A stretch of 64,000 nt of DNA. Source: Patulibacter sp. SYSU D01012. GTDB lineage: Bacteria; Actinomycetota; Thermoleophilia; Solirubrobacterales; Solirubrobacteraceae. The notes under the pieces are model-generated. The model was not told the DNA's origin. It was given only the letters and a program-made list of their open reading frames with translations, and did not search any database. Position 1 is the first letter of the stretch; each line of letters opens with the position of its first letter. The translations under genes and the position numbers were made by a program. Positions 9,003-17,766 of the stretch are shown here, piece by piece. Location: positions 496,001-560,000 of the forward strand of contig NZ_JAFMTB010000001.1 in assembly GCF_017916475.1 (NCBI RefSeq), written 5' to 3'.

Positions 9003-11255
9003 ATGGCTCGCGACCCTCGCCTGGCGCGGCGGACGCCCGCTCCGCAGCTGGCGCTGCGCATCACGGCGTTCGGGCTGGTGGCCTTCGGCGTCTTCGCCGT
9101 CCTCTTCCTGCGGCTGTGGTTCCTGCAGGTGCTGCAGAACGACCAGTACCTGGCGAAGGCGCAGGCCAACCGCGAGCGCGTCGTGCGGATCGCCGCCCCC
9201 CGCGGCACGATCGTCGACCACGACTACCGGGGGAGCGGACGGGCGCTCGTCGAGAACCGCATCGCGACCGTCGTGACGCTGGCCGCGGACGCGATCCCCG
9301 AGGAGGACGTCAACGCCATCCGGGACTGGGGCCAGCGCCGCGGGAAGCACGACGCCGACGTCGACGCCCTCGCCGACCGCCTGGCGCGCGCCGCGGCCGT
9401 CCGCGACCGGGCGCGCCGCCGCCGGGCCACGCAGGCGCGGATCGCGGCGCGGCGCACGACCGCCGACGCCACCGCCGCCCGACGGCTGCGCGCCGACCGG
9501 CCGCGCGACCTGACGCTGACCCGCGACGCGAGCCCCGAGCTGCGGCGGGTGCTGCGCGACGTCGCGCCGGTCCTGCACGTGCGCGCCAGCCGGCTGTACG
9601 AGCGCGTCGTCTCGAGCGTCGTGCGGCTGCCGTACGCCGGCGTCCCCCTGAAGGCGCGGGGCGTCACGGCCGCGGTCCGCAACTACCTGCTCGAGCGGCC
9701 CGGCCGCTTCCCCGGCGTGACGGTGACGAAGGAGTACGCGCGCCGCTACCCCGGCGGCCAGATCGCGGCGCAGATCTACGGCTCGGTCAGCCAGATCACC
9801 CCCGAGCAGCTGAAGGACCCGAAGTACCGGGGGCTGGAGCAGGGGCAGCGGATCGGCCAGGACGGCCTGGAGTACGAGTACGACAGCTACCTGCGCGGCC
9901 GCGACGGCGAGCGGCGGATCCAGGTCGACGCGCAGGGCCAGCCGACGGGCGAGGTCACCGAGGTGCCGCCCGTGCCCGGCGACCGGCTGCGGCTGACGCT
10001 GGACTCGGGCCTGAGCCGCGCGGGCCAGGAGGCGCTGCGGCGGCGCATCGGCACGCGGATCGACGCGAAGACGCAGAAGCGCGCGGGCGGGGCGTTCGTC
10101 GCGATCGACCCGTCCGACGGCGGCATCCGGGCCATGGGCTCGTACCCGTCGCTGAACCCCGGGGTGCTCGAGGGCATCACGACCCAGCGCTACAAGCGGC
10201 TGACGAGCGCCCGCAACGGCGGCCCGCTGACGAACCGGGCGATCACCGCGGCGTACCCCGCGGCGTCGACGTTCAAGCTCGCGACCGCCACGGCCGGCCT
10301 GGCGTCGGGGACGATCGGGGTGAACACCGCGCAGGGCGACGGCGCGTGCTTCGTCCGCCCCGGCCTGGAGGCCTGCAACGCCGGGCACGCGATCTTCGGC
10401 GCGACGAACGTCACGAAGGCGCTGACGGTGTCGTCGGACACGTTCTTCTACCAGCTCGGCTGGGACCTGTATCCGAAGGAGAACCAGCCGCTGCAGCGCT
10501 GGGCGCGGCTGCTCGGCTTCGGGCGCCGCACCGGCATCGACCTGCCGGGCGAGGCGCCGGGCGTGATCCCCGACGAGGCGTGGCGCCGCGGCCGCGACCG
10601 CGAGGAGCAGGAGTGCCGCAAGCAGCGCAAGACGCCCAGCTGCGGGCTCGTCGCCCAGATCGGCGCGCCGTTCACCCGCGGCGACGAGGTCAACGCGTCG
10701 ATCGGCCAGGGCGACGTGCAGATCACGCCGCTGCAGCTCGCGACGGCGTACGGCGGCTTCTTCGATCCGGGCGGCCAGCTGCGGGAGGACCTGCACGTGC
10801 CGGTGCCCCACGTCGCCGAGCAGATCGAGAACGCCGAGGGCGTGCTGGAGGAGTCGTTCAACGGCCGCAACCCGCCGCGGCGCGTGCAGCTGCCCGCCGA
10901 GTTCAAGCGCGCGATCAAGCAGGGCCTGCACGGCGCGACGTCCGAGCCGGGCGGCACCGCGACCCGCGTCTTCGCCGGCTGGCCGCAGGCCGAGCACCCC
11001 GTGCTGGGCAAGACCGGCACCGCCGAGCGCTGCAGCCGCAGCTCCGGCCGCTCGTGCCCCGAGCAGTCGTGGTTCGTCGGCATGGTCGAGGACCGTCGCC
11101 GGCCGATCGTGATCGCGGCGACCGTGGAGGACGGCGGCGCCGGCGCCGACGCGGGCGCCCCGATCGTCTGCGAGCTGCTGCGTCGCTGGTACGGGGTGTC
11201 GAAGAAGCGGGTGCCGTGCGCGGCGCCGTCCGGGCCGGCGCCCGGCGGCGACTGA
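9003..11255 (+). CDS. mrdA: Penicillin-binding protein 2-type D,D-transpeptidase
   Basis: Class B PBP of 750 aa that cross-links peptidoglycan, probably in elongation. One N-terminal membrane anchor (about residues 16-40) is followed by the dimerisation domain starting at RGTIVD near 67. The transpeptidase domain has the nucleophile motif STFK at 422-425, SSD at 477-479 (the PBP2 variant of SxN) and KTG at 670-672. An unusual Arg/Ala-rich insert lies at about 128-170. Two cysteine pairs in the catalytic domain (CFVRPGLEAC and CRKQRKTPSC) could form disulphides. No rodA is adjacent. Confidence 0.93.
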   Translation: MARDPRLARRTPAPQLALRITAFGLVAFGVFAVLFLRLWFLQVLQNDQYLAKAQANRERVVRIAAPRGTIVDHDYRGSGRALVENRIATVVTLAADAIPEEDVNAIRDWGQRRGKHDADVDALADRLARAAAVRDRARRRRATQARIAARRTTADATAARRLRADRPRDLTLTRDASPELRRVLRDVAPVLHVRASRLYERVVSSVVRLPYAGVPLKARGVTAAVRNYLLERPGRFPGVTVTKEYARRYPGGQIAAQIYGSVSQITPEQLKDPKYRGLEQGQRIGQDGLEYEYDSYLRGRDGERRIQVDAQGQPTGEVTEVPPVPGDRLRLTLDSGLSRAGQEALRRRIGTRIDAKTQKRAGGAFVAIDPSDGGIRAMGSYPSLNPGVLEGITTQRYKRLTSARNGGPLTNRAITAAYPAASTFKLATATAGLASGTIGVNTAQGDGACFVRPGLEACNAGHAIFGATNVTKALTVSSDTFFYQLGWDLYPKENQPLQRWARLLGFGRRTGIDLPGEAPGVIPDEAWRRGRDREEQECRKQRKTPSCGLVAQIGAPFTRGDEVNASIGQGDVQITPLQLATAYGGFFDPGGQLREDLHVPVPHVAEQIENAEGVLEESFNGRNPPRRVQLPAEFKRAIKQGLHGATSEPGGTATRVFAGWPQAEHPVLGKTGTAERCSRSSGRSCPEQSWFVGMVEDRRRPIVIAATVEDGGAGADAGAPIVCELLRRWYGVSKKRVPCAAPSGPAPGGD

Positions 11256-11348
11256 CCGGTCGACCGGCCCGCGCGGCGGCGGGGCGCGCGGCCCGCGGGC
11301 GGGGCGTCGGTGGACGCCCCAGCGCCGTCCGCCCCGCCGTCGGGCAAC

Positions 11349-12218
11349 ATGTGCCGGGTGAAGCTGGCCCTGGCCGTCAACCCCAAGTCGGGGGCCCGCC
11401 GCAGCCCCGAGGAGCTCGCGGCCCGCTTCCGCACGCTCGGGCACGACGTCGACACCTACACGCTCGACGAGGCGGACGCAGCCGCGGCGTCCGGCGCGGA
11501 CCGCGTCGTCGTGGCCGGCGGCGACGGCTCGATGGGCTGCGTCTTCGCCGCCTGCGCCGAGCACGGCACGCCGCTGGCCGTGCTGCCGGCCGGCACCGCC
11601 AACGACTTCGCCCGCGCCGTCGGGGTGCCCGCCGCGTGGGACGAGGCCGTGCGCCTGGCCGCCGACCCGGACGCGCCGCACCGCCCGGTCTGGGGCGCGA
11701 CGCTCGACGGCCACCCGTTCGTCAACGTCGCGTCGATCGGCCTGGCGGTCAACGCGGCGCGCGAGGCGGCGCCGCTCAAGTCGCTCCTGGGCCCCGTCGC
11801 GTACGGGATCGGGGCGGGCATCGCGACGGTGAAGGGCCGCGAGGTCCACACGCGGATCACGGTGGACGGCGACGAGGTCTACGCCGGGCGGGTCTGGCAG
11901 GCGCTGATCGCGGCGTCGGGATCGTTCGGCGGCGTCGTGCAGCTGCCGATCTCGGACCTGGCGACGCCCGAGCTGGAGGTCTTCGTCGTCGAGGCCGGCA
12001 GCCGCACCCAGCTGCTGCGCCGGGTGTGGACGATGCGGCCGAAGGGCGACGGCGCCGGCGTGCCCACGTTCCAGGGCCGCGAGATCCGCGTGGAGGTCGA
12101 GCCCGACCTGCACTGGAACGTCGACGGCGAGGTGCTCGACCTGGGCGACGTCACCGCCCGGCCGCTCGGCCCCGTGGAGGTCTTCCTGCCCAGCCCCGAC
12201 GCGGGGACGGCGCGGTGA
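11349..12218 (+). CDS. Diacylglycerol kinase-family lipid kinase
   Basis: Soluble or peripheral kinase of 289 aa of the DagK/YegS family, which phosphorylates diacylglycerol or a related lipid using ATP. Motifs: NPKSG near the N-terminus, GGDGS at about residues 57-61 and PAGTANDFAR at about 80-89. The C-terminal half includes the conserved NVDGE motif. I chose the ATG at 11349; the frame is open from a GTG at 11310, which adds 13 unconserved residues. It overlaps the next gene by GTGA. It could recycle diacylglycerol from envelope synthesis. Confidence 0.9.
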   Translation: MCRVKLALAVNPKSGARRSPEELAARFRTLGHDVDTYTLDEADAAAASGADRVVVAGGDGSMGCVFAACAEHGTPLAVLPAGTANDFARAVGVPAAWDEAVRLAADPDAPHRPVWGATLDGHPFVNVASIGLAVNAAREAAPLKSLLGPVAYGIGAGIATVKGREVHTRITVDGDEVYAGRVWQALIAASGSFGGVVQLPISDLATPELEVFVVEAGSRTQLLRRVWTMRPKGDGAGVPTFQGREIRVEVEPDLHWNVDGEVLDLGDVTARPLGPVEVFLPSPDAGTAR

Positions 12219-12631
12219 GCGACCGCATCCCGGACACGCCGGAGGGCGCGGACCGCGAGCCGCCCCTGCCCGAGCACCTGCGCAACCGCCCGGACCGTCC
12301 GCGCGCGCCGCGGGCGCAGCAGCGCTCGCAGAGCCGCCTGCTGCTGCTCCTGCTCTTCGGGCTGATCCCGATGCTCGTCGTCTTCGTGGTCGTCCTGAAC
12401 TCGCTCGGCTCGGGCCCGCCCGACCGGACGACCGGGGACGCGCAGCAGGACCTGAACGTCGTCACGCGGTACTGCATCTACTCCGCGCGGACGCTCGACG
12501 CGTACGACGGCTGCCTGTCGCAGACGGACCGCCGCGTCGTGGAGCGGGAGCGGTCGAACGCCGCGCGCTACGCCCGCGGCGAGCTCACGCGCTGCCTGGC
12601 GGACGCCGGCCCGCGCTGCACGCTGCGCTGA
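12215..12631 (+). CDS. Small single-pass membrane protein of unknown function
   Basis: Protein of 138 aa with GTG start overlapping the lipid kinase stop (GTGA). A Pro/Arg-rich cytoplasmic part of about 42 residues precedes one strong transmembrane helix (LLLLLLFGLIPMLVVFVVVL). The outer domain of about 70 residues has four cysteines (YCIY, GCLS, RCLAD, RCTL), suggesting two disulphides. No family recognised. Co-translation with the kinase links it to membrane lipid or envelope work. Confidence 0.8.
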   Translation: MSDRIPDTPEGADREPPLPEHLRNRPDRPRAPRAQQRSQSRLLLLLLFGLIPMLVVFVVVLNSLGSGPPDRTTGDAQQDLNVVTRYCIYSARTLDAYDGCLSQTDRRVVERERSNAARYARGELTRCLADAGPRCTLR

Positions 12632-12641
12632 GGACCCGGCT

Positions 12642-12671
12642 CCGCGCGGCGGCCGACCGGCCACCGCGCGG
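12642..12671. terminator. Hairpin between convergent genes
   Basis: Arms of 13 bases (12642-12654 and 12659-12671) with one mismatch and a 4-base loop GACC, 11 bp past the stop of the small membrane protein and 14 bp before the stop of the opposing gene. It is well placed as a bidirectional terminator. There is no U-tract on either strand. Confidence 0.6.
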
Positions 12672-12684
12672 CGCCCGGCGGGGG

Positions 12685-12906
12685 CTACAGGCCGAAGCCC
12701 ACCCGCGGCTCGTCCTTGTCCACGCGGACGAAGACGACCTTGTCGAGGTTGAGCTGCACCTCGGCGTCCTCGGCGACCAGGTTGGTCCAGCCCCCGGTCT
12801 TCAGGGCCTCGCGCAGCGTGTCGAGCTGCGCGGAGGTGAGGCGGACGGCCAGCGGCGGGGCGCTGTCGAGGCCGATGCTGACGCGGAGCTGCTTGTCGTC
12901 GGACAC
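12685..12906 (-). CDS. Conserved small protein of unknown function
   Basis: Protein of 73 aa (starts MSDDKQLRVSIGLD) with alternating beta-like segments and an amphipathic helix (SAQLDTLREALKTG), acidic, with no signal or membrane helix. It lies 26 bp downstream of the epimerase gene on the same strand, so they are probably co-transcribed. I do not recognise the family. Its codon use matches its neighbours and its start is unambiguous. Confidence 0.75.
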   Translation of the reverse strand: MSDDKQLRVSIGLDSAPPLAVRLTSAQLDTLREALKTGGWTNLVAEDAEVQLNLDKVVFVRVDKDEPRVGFGL

Positions 12907-12932
12907 GGGGTCTCCAGGGACTCGTGGGTGGG

Positions 12933-13340
12933 TCAGTGGTGCGCCGGCTGGGTGAGCTCGGTGAGCACCTTGCCGGTGGACTTCGGGTGCAGGAACGCCA
13001 CGCGGCTGTCGCGGATGCCGACGCGCGGCTCCTCGTCGATGAGCTGCACGCCGCGCTCCTTCAGCGTCGCGAGGGCCGCGACGATGTCGGTCGTCTGGTA
13101 GGCGACGTGGTGCAGCCCCGGGCCGTTCTTCGCCAGGAACTTGGCGACGCCGGTGTCGGGGCCGAGCGGCGCGATCAGCTCGACGTGGTTCTCGCCGACG
13201 TCGAAGAGGACGGCCTCGACGCCCTGCGACTCCACCGTCTCGCGGTGGACGAGGGGCAGCCCGAGGACGTCGCGGTAGTGGGCGATCTGGCCCTCGAGGT
13301 CGTCGACGGCGATGCCGATGTGGTCGATCCGGTCGAACAT
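12933..13340 (-). CDS. mce: Methylmalonyl-CoA epimerase (VOC superfamily)
   Basis: Enzyme of 135 aa interconverting (2R)- and (2S)-methylmalonyl-CoA in propionyl-CoA metabolism. It has the two beta-alpha-beta-beta-beta VOC modules with the expected metal ligands: His in DHIGIAV near residue 7, Glu in VELIAP, His in GLHHVAY, and Glu near the C-terminus (VLTELTQ). Length is typical. Methylmalonyl-CoA mutase is not in the window. Some VOC proteins of this size act on other substrates, but the motif spacing fits the epimerase. Confidence 0.9.
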   Translation of the reverse strand: MFDRIDHIGIAVDDLEGQIAHYRDVLGLPLVHRETVESQGVEAVLFDVGENHVELIAPLGPDTGVAKFLAKNGPGLHHVAYQTTDIVAALATLKERGVQLIDEEPRVGIRDSRVAFLHPKSTGKVLTELTQPAHH

Positions 13341-13442
13341 CGTGCGGAGTCTATTGTGCCCGTCCCTGCGGCCCGGCCCGGCGCCACGCGGCGTGGACGG
13401 CGTCCCGGCGCGGGACGGCGGCGCGCGTCGCGGGCGGCGCGC

Positions 13443-13850
13443 TCAGAGCGCCCAGCAGGCCAGCGCGCCGGTCAGCAGGGCGAGGACCGCCAGCCGGTGC
13501 GCCCGCCGCCGCACGGGCCGGACGGCGGCGACCGTCGCGCCCGCGAGCGTCGTCAGGCCCGCGGCGGCCAGCAGCGCCAGGTACGCGTCGTCGACGGCGC
13601 GGTCCGGCGCGCACAGGGCGGCGCCTCCGGCCCGGCCGTCGCAGGCCTTCGTGCCCAGGGCGCCCGTGACGACGGCGAGGAACGCGGCGGCGACCTCGAC
13701 GGCGGACGTGATCGCGCGGACCGTCCCCGGGCGCGGCGCGGGGTCGTGCGCGACGGTCACGCCGATCCGGGCGAGGCCGGGCGGCGCGGCGGCGGGCGCG
13801 CCGCCGCCGCGCACCCGGGGCGCTTCGGGGGCTGCGTCGCGCTCCTCCAC
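13443..13850 (-). CDS. Small multi-pass membrane protein of unknown function
   Basis: About 135 aa from a GTG start; the frame is open further upstream but only into the region opposite the kinase promoter. Three hydrophobic segments (AITSAVEVAAAFLAVVTGALG, YLALLAAAGLTTLAGATVAAV, LAVLALLTGALACWAL) and two cysteines in the loop after the first helix. No family recognised. It is divergent from the sensor kinase. Confidence 0.55.
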   Translation of the reverse strand: MEERDAAPEAPRVRGGGAPAAAPPGLARIGVTVAHDPAPRPGTVRAITSAVEVAAAFLAVVTGALGTKACDGRAGGAALCAPDRAVDDAYLALLAAAGLTTLAGATVAAVRPVRRRAHRLAVLALLTGALACWAL

Positions 13851-13983
13851 GCCCCACAGGCTAGGGGCGGGCGCGGTTCCCCCGAAAGTCGGACGCCGGA
13901 CGGCCGCCGCGGCCGTACGCTCCGTGGGTGCCCCGGGACCACCCCAGCGCGCCGCGCCGCCCCCGTCCCTCACGGGGCCTGCG

Positions 13984-15123
13984 GTGAGCTGGGTCGCGCC
14001 CACGCGCGGCGACCTCGTCCTGGCCGCCGTCGTCACGGCGTTCGGGGTGGCGTCGGTGCTGGCGACCGCCCCGTCGCCGGGCGTCGGCGTCGAGCGGCCG
14101 ACCGACGGCTGGGCGGTGCTGCTGGCGGTGCTGGCCACCGCCCCGCTCGGGCTGCGGCGCAGTGCGCCCGTCGGCGTCGTCGGCGTGACCGGGGCGGCGT
14201 TCGTCGCGGCCGCGGTGCTGGGCTACGCGGGGGCGGCCGCGGGGCTCGGGATCGTCCTCGCGACGACGTCCGCCGCGTACCTGACGGACCGCCGGGGCGC
14301 GGTCGTGGCGGCCGCGCTGTTCGCGGCGTCGGCGGGCGCCGCGACGGTCCTGGCCTTCGACGGCGAGCCCGGCGTGGCGGTCCAGCTCGCGACGTCGCTC
14401 GTCCTCGGCGGCCTGGCGGCGGCGGTCGGCGACACGCTCCGCATCCTGCACGCCCGCAACCGCGAGCTCGACGCCCTGCGCGCCGTCGAGGCGCGCGAGG
14501 CGGTGGCGCAGGACCGCGTGCGGATCGCGCGCGAGGTCCACGACGTCGTCGGGCACGCGCTGGCCGGCATCGCGCTGCAGGCCCGCGCCGGCCGGCGCCT
14601 GCTCGACCGCGACCCGCCGCGGGCCGGCGAGGCGCTGCGCGAGATCGACGAGCTGGCGACCCGGGCCCTCGGCGAGACGCGCGAGGCGATCGGCCGGATC
14701 CGCGGCGCCGAGGACCGGGCCGAGCTGCGCCCGCAGCCGCGCCTGGAGGACCTGGACGAGCTCGTCGGGCGGCTGCGCGACGGCGACCTCGACGTCCGCC
14801 TGCGTCGCGACGGCGACGGCGAGGCGGTGCCCGCGACCGTGCAGGCGTCGGCGTTCCGCATCGTCCAGGAGGCCCTGAGCAACGTCGTCAAGCACGCCGG
14901 CCCCGCGTCCGTCGACGTGCGCGTGACGACGACCGGCGACGCGGTCGAGGTGGAGGTGCGCGACGACGGCCGCCGCGCACCCGGACCCGTCGGCCGCGGG
15001 CACGGCATCCGCGGGATGCGCGAGCGCGCCGCCCAGGTCGGCGGGGCGGTCGACGCCGGGCCCGCGCCGGGCGGGGGCTGGCGCGTGCAGGCGCGCCTGC
15101 CGGTCCCGGGGCGGCGCGCATGA
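13984..15123 (+). CDS. NarL-type sensor histidine kinase
   Basis: Membrane sensor kinase of about 379 aa. Four or five hydrophobic helices fill the first 130 residues. A HisKA_3 dimerisation domain follows with the phosphorylated His in REVHDVVGH, and the ATPase domain has the N-box EALSNVVKHA and G-box HGIRGMRERA. I prefer the GTG at 13984 because it places the first helix at the N-terminus; a GTG at 13924 adds 20 Pro-rich residues. It overlaps the response regulator by ATGA. The signal is unknown; there is no large extracytoplasmic domain. Confidence 0.92.
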   Translation: MSWVAPTRGDLVLAAVVTAFGVASVLATAPSPGVGVERPTDGWAVLLAVLATAPLGLRRSAPVGVVGVTGAAFVAAAVLGYAGAAAGLGIVLATTSAAYLTDRRGAVVAAALFAASAGAATVLAFDGEPGVAVQLATSLVLGGLAAAVGDTLRILHARNRELDALRAVEAREAVAQDRVRIAREVHDVVGHALAGIALQARAGRRLLDRDPPRAGEALREIDELATRALGETREAIGRIRGAEDRAELRPQPRLEDLDELVGRLRDGDLDVRLRRDGDGEAVPATVQASAFRIVQEALSNVVKHAGPASVDVRVTTTGDAVEVEVRDDGRRAPGPVGRGHGIRGMRERAAQVGGAVDAGPAPGGGWRVQARLPVPGRRA

Positions 15124-15818
15124 GCGTCCCGACGGGGGACGGCGAGCGTCCGATCCGCGTGCTGATCGCCGACGACCAGGCGATCGTCCGCGGCGGCTTC
15201 CGCGTGCTGCTGGAGTCCGAGCCGGACGTCGAGGTCGTGGGCGAGGCCGAGGACGGCCTGCAGGCGGTGGCGCTCGCCCGCCGCCGCCGCGCCGACCTGG
15301 TGCTGATGGACGTCCGGATGCCGCGCATGGACGGCCTCGAGGCGACGCGCGCGCTGGCCGGCCCGGGCGTCCCCGCGGAGGAGCGGGTCGACGTGCTCGT
15401 CGTGACGACCTTCGACCTGGACGAGTACGTGTTCGGCGCCCTGCGCGCCGGCGCGGCGGGCTTCCTGCTCAAGGACGCCCAGCCCGACGTGCTGCTGGAC
15501 GCGGTGCGGGCGGTCGCGAGCGGCAAGGGCCTGGTCGATCCCGAGGTCACCCGCCGGCTGATCGCCCGGTTCGTCCAGGTGTCGCCCGACCCCGCCCGCG
15601 GGGGCGCGCTCGATGCGCTGAGCGATCGCGAGCGCCACGTGCTGCTGCAGCTGGCGACCGGCGCGAGCAACGCCGAGATCGCGCGGGCCCTGACCGTCGA
15701 GGAGTCGACGGTCAAGAGCCACGTCTCCGCGGTGCTGGCGAAGCTGGGCCTGCGCAGCCGCGTGCAGGCCGTGATCCTGGCCTACGAGAGCGGCCTGGTG
15801 ACGCCGGGCGGCCGGTGA
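15120..15818 (+). CDS. NarL/LuxR-family response regulator
   Basis: Protein of 232 aa: receiver domain with the acidic pocket DDQ near residues 18-20 and the phospho-acceptor Asp64 in VLMDVRMPRMDG, conserved Thr in VVTTFD and Lys in LLKDA. The C-terminal LuxR helix-turn-helix is LSDRERHVLLQLATGASNAE onward, with ESTVKSHVSAVLAKLGLRSR as recognition helix region. It is coupled to its kinase by ATGA. The exporter or stress targets usual for such pairs are not adjacent, so targets are unknown. Confidence 0.95.
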   Translation: MSVPTGDGERPIRVLIADDQAIVRGGFRVLLESEPDVEVVGEAEDGLQAVALARRRRADLVLMDVRMPRMDGLEATRALAGPGVPAEERVDVLVVTTFDLDEYVFGALRAGAAGFLLKDAQPDVLLDAVRAVASGKGLVDPEVTRRLIARFVQVSPDPARGGALDALSDRERHVLLQLATGASNAEIARALTVEESTVKSHVSAVLAKLGLRSRVQAVILAYESGLVTPGGR

Positions 15819-15904
15819 CGGCGCCGGCCGCTCCTCCTTTCGATGGAGCGCGGTCGGCACTTCGGGACGACGACACGCGTGACCCCGGGCGGCAGGCTCG
15901 GGGC

Positions 15905-17131
15905 ATGCCCATCACCGCCCCCTCCGTCCGCCGGCCGGCGCTCCTCGCGACGCTCGTCGCCGCCGCGCTGCCCGCCGCCGCCGTCGCCGCTCCGGCGGCC
16001 GACGCGGCCCCGTCGCCGCCGAAGTCCGGGCTGCGCACCGCGCTGCAGCGCGACGCCGACGGCCTGCTCCGCTACGGCACCCCGGGCGTCCTCGTCGGCG
16101 TGCAGCGCGGCACGCGCACGCTGAAGGTGCGCAGCGGCCACGGCGACCTGCGCACCCGCCGGGCGGTGCCGTGGAACGCGAAGTTCCGCATCGGCAGCAT
16201 GACGAAGCCGTTCGTCGCGACGGTCGTGCTGCAGCTCGTGGGCGAGGGCCGGCTGTCGCTGGACGACCGGGTCGAGCGCTGGCTGCCCGGCCTGGTGCGC
16301 GGCCACGGCAACGACGGCAACGCGGTCACCGTCCGCCAGCTGCTGCAGCACACGAGCGGGCTGCCCGAGTACACGGCCCTGATCCCGTGGATCTCCACCC
16401 GCAAGGGCTTCGAGGCGCACCGCTTCGACACCGTCACCGCCCGCGAGGCCGTCGCGCTCGCGATGCAGGAGAAGCCGACGTTCGCGCCCGGCACGTCGTG
16501 GAGCTACTCGAACACGAACTACGCCCTGGCCGGGCTGATCGTCGAGGCCGTCACCGGCCGCCCGTGGCAGGACGAGGTGCGCGACCGCATCGTCACGCCG
16601 CTGCGCCTGCGCGGCACGACGCTGCCGGGCACCGACCCCGACATCCCGGCGCCGCACGCCGTCGGGTACGAGCGCTTCCCGGGCCGCGGCGCCACGGCCG
16701 AGGACCCCCGCTACGGCAGGCAGATCGACGCGACGCGCCAGAACGTCTCCTGGGGCGGCGCGGCGGGCGAGATCATCAGCACGGTCGACGACGGCAACCG
16801 CTTCCTGCGCGCCCTCGTCGGCGGCCGCCTGCTGGCCCCGGCGCAGCTCGCCGAGATGCAGCGCACCGTGCCGACGAACGCCGCGTTCCGCAAGAACTGG
16901 CCGGGCAGCCGCTACGGGCTGGGCCTGATGCGGGTGCCCACGTCGTGCGGCCCGTCCTGGTCCCACGGCGGCGACATCATGGGCTTCATGACGCGCAACG
17001 GCGTGACGCCCGACGGCCGGCGCAGCGTCGTCGTCACGATGAACACCGACTCGCCCAAGCGCCGGGCCGGGGTGGCGGCGCCGAAGCACGACATCACGCG
17101 GCGCGTGATCGACCGCGCGCTCTGCGGCTGA
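15905..17131 (+). CDS. Secreted serine hydrolase, beta-lactamase/D,D-carboxypeptidase family
   Basis: Protein of 408 aa with a cleavable signal peptide ending near residue 35 (AAPAADAA). The active-site motifs of class C beta-lactamase-like enzymes are complete: SMTK at 98-101, YSN at 201-203 and HGG at 354-356. Members include D,D-peptidases, esterases and penicillin-interacting proteins, so beta-lactam resistance should not be assumed. The ATG at 15905 is preferred over an upstream GTG at 15815 because it starts right at the signal peptide. Confidence 0.9.
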   Translation: MPITAPSVRRPALLATLVAAALPAAAVAAPAADAAPSPPKSGLRTALQRDADGLLRYGTPGVLVGVQRGTRTLKVRSGHGDLRTRRAVPWNAKFRIGSMTKPFVATVVLQLVGEGRLSLDDRVERWLPGLVRGHGNDGNAVTVRQLLQHTSGLPEYTALIPWISTRKGFEAHRFDTVTAREAVALAMQEKPTFAPGTSWSYSNTNYALAGLIVEAVTGRPWQDEVRDRIVTPLRLRGTTLPGTDPDIPAPHAVGYERFPGRGATAEDPRYGRQIDATRQNVSWGGAAGEIISTVDDGNRFLRALVGGRLLAPAQLAEMQRTVPTNAAFRKNWPGSRYGLGLMRVPTSCGPSWSHGGDIMGFMTRNGVTPDGRRSVVVTMNTDSPKRRAGVAAPKHDITRRVIDRALCG

Positions 17132-17191
17132 GCGGCGCGTCGTCCGGTGCCCCGCCCCGCGTGCCGCGGGACGGGCCGTGCCGCCGGGCGG

Positions 17192-17210
17192 GGCGCCCCA
17201 CGTGGGCGCC
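17192..17210. terminator. Short GC-rich hairpin after the serine hydrolase
   Basis: Perfect 7-bp arms (17192-17198 and 17204-17210) around a 5-base loop, in the gap between the serine hydrolase and the thioesterase. It could end the upstream transcript. No U-tract follows. Confidence 0.35.
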
Positions 17211-17244
17211 GTCCGCGTTCCGACCGGGCGTAGCATCCCGCCGC

Positions 17245-17757
17245 ATGAGCGAGCAGGCGCCGGAGACCGTCCGCGAGAAGACGATCACGTGGGACGACCC
17301 GATGGCCACGGCCGCGCAGGGCCTGGAGCTCGGCGGCCTGGCGTTCCTGCGGGCGATGATGGACGGCACCGTGCCCCCGCCGCCGATCGCCCGGCTGATG
17401 GGCTTCGGGCTCGGCGCGGTGGCCGAGGGCGAGGTGACGTTCGTCGGCGTCCCCGACGAGTCGGTCTACAACCCGATCGGGATGGTCCACGGCGGCTACG
17501 TCTGCACCATGCTCGACTCGGCGCTCGGCTGCGCGGTGCACACGACGCTGCCGCCCGGCGTCGGCTACACGTCGATCGAGATCAAGGTCAGCTACCTGCG
17601 CCCCGTCACCGCGGCGTCGGGCGAGCTGCGCGTCCGCGGCCGGGTGACGAAGCCGGGCCGCCGCGTGGCGTTCGCGGACGGCGAGGTGCTCGACGCCGCG
17701 GGCAAGGTGCTCGCGACGGCGCAGAGCTCCTTCCTCGTCCTCGGCCCGCAGGGCTGA
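17245..17757 (+). CDS. PaaI-type acyl-CoA thioesterase (hotdog fold)
   Basis: Cytoplasmic thioesterase of 170 aa. The hotdog signature is VYNPIGMVHGGYVCTMLDSALG, read as NPIGMVHGG with the following helix, and then YTSIEIKVSYLRPV. An N-terminal extension of about 50 residues precedes the usual core. The substrate is probably an aromatic or medium-chain acyl-CoA, by family. It converges on the NYN gene with a 9-bp gap. Confidence 0.88.
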   Translation: MSEQAPETVREKTITWDDPMATAAQGLELGGLAFLRAMMDGTVPPPPIARLMGFGLGAVAEGEVTFVGVPDESVYNPIGMVHGGYVCTMLDSALGCAVHTTLPPGVGYTSIEIKVSYLRPVTAASGELRVRGRVTKPGRRVAFADGEVLDAAGKVLATAQSSFLVLGPQG

Positions 17758-17766
17758 CGCGCCCGC

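Noticed and set aside
8831-12631. A 1266-aa plus-strand frame
   Set aside because: It is a shadow of the PBP2 and lipid kinase genes; only its last 138 codons, from 12215, form a real gene.
15905-17131. Serine hydrolase as an antibiotic-resistance beta-lactamase
   Set aside because: Motifs are shared by D,D-peptidases and esterases; nothing nearby supports resistance.
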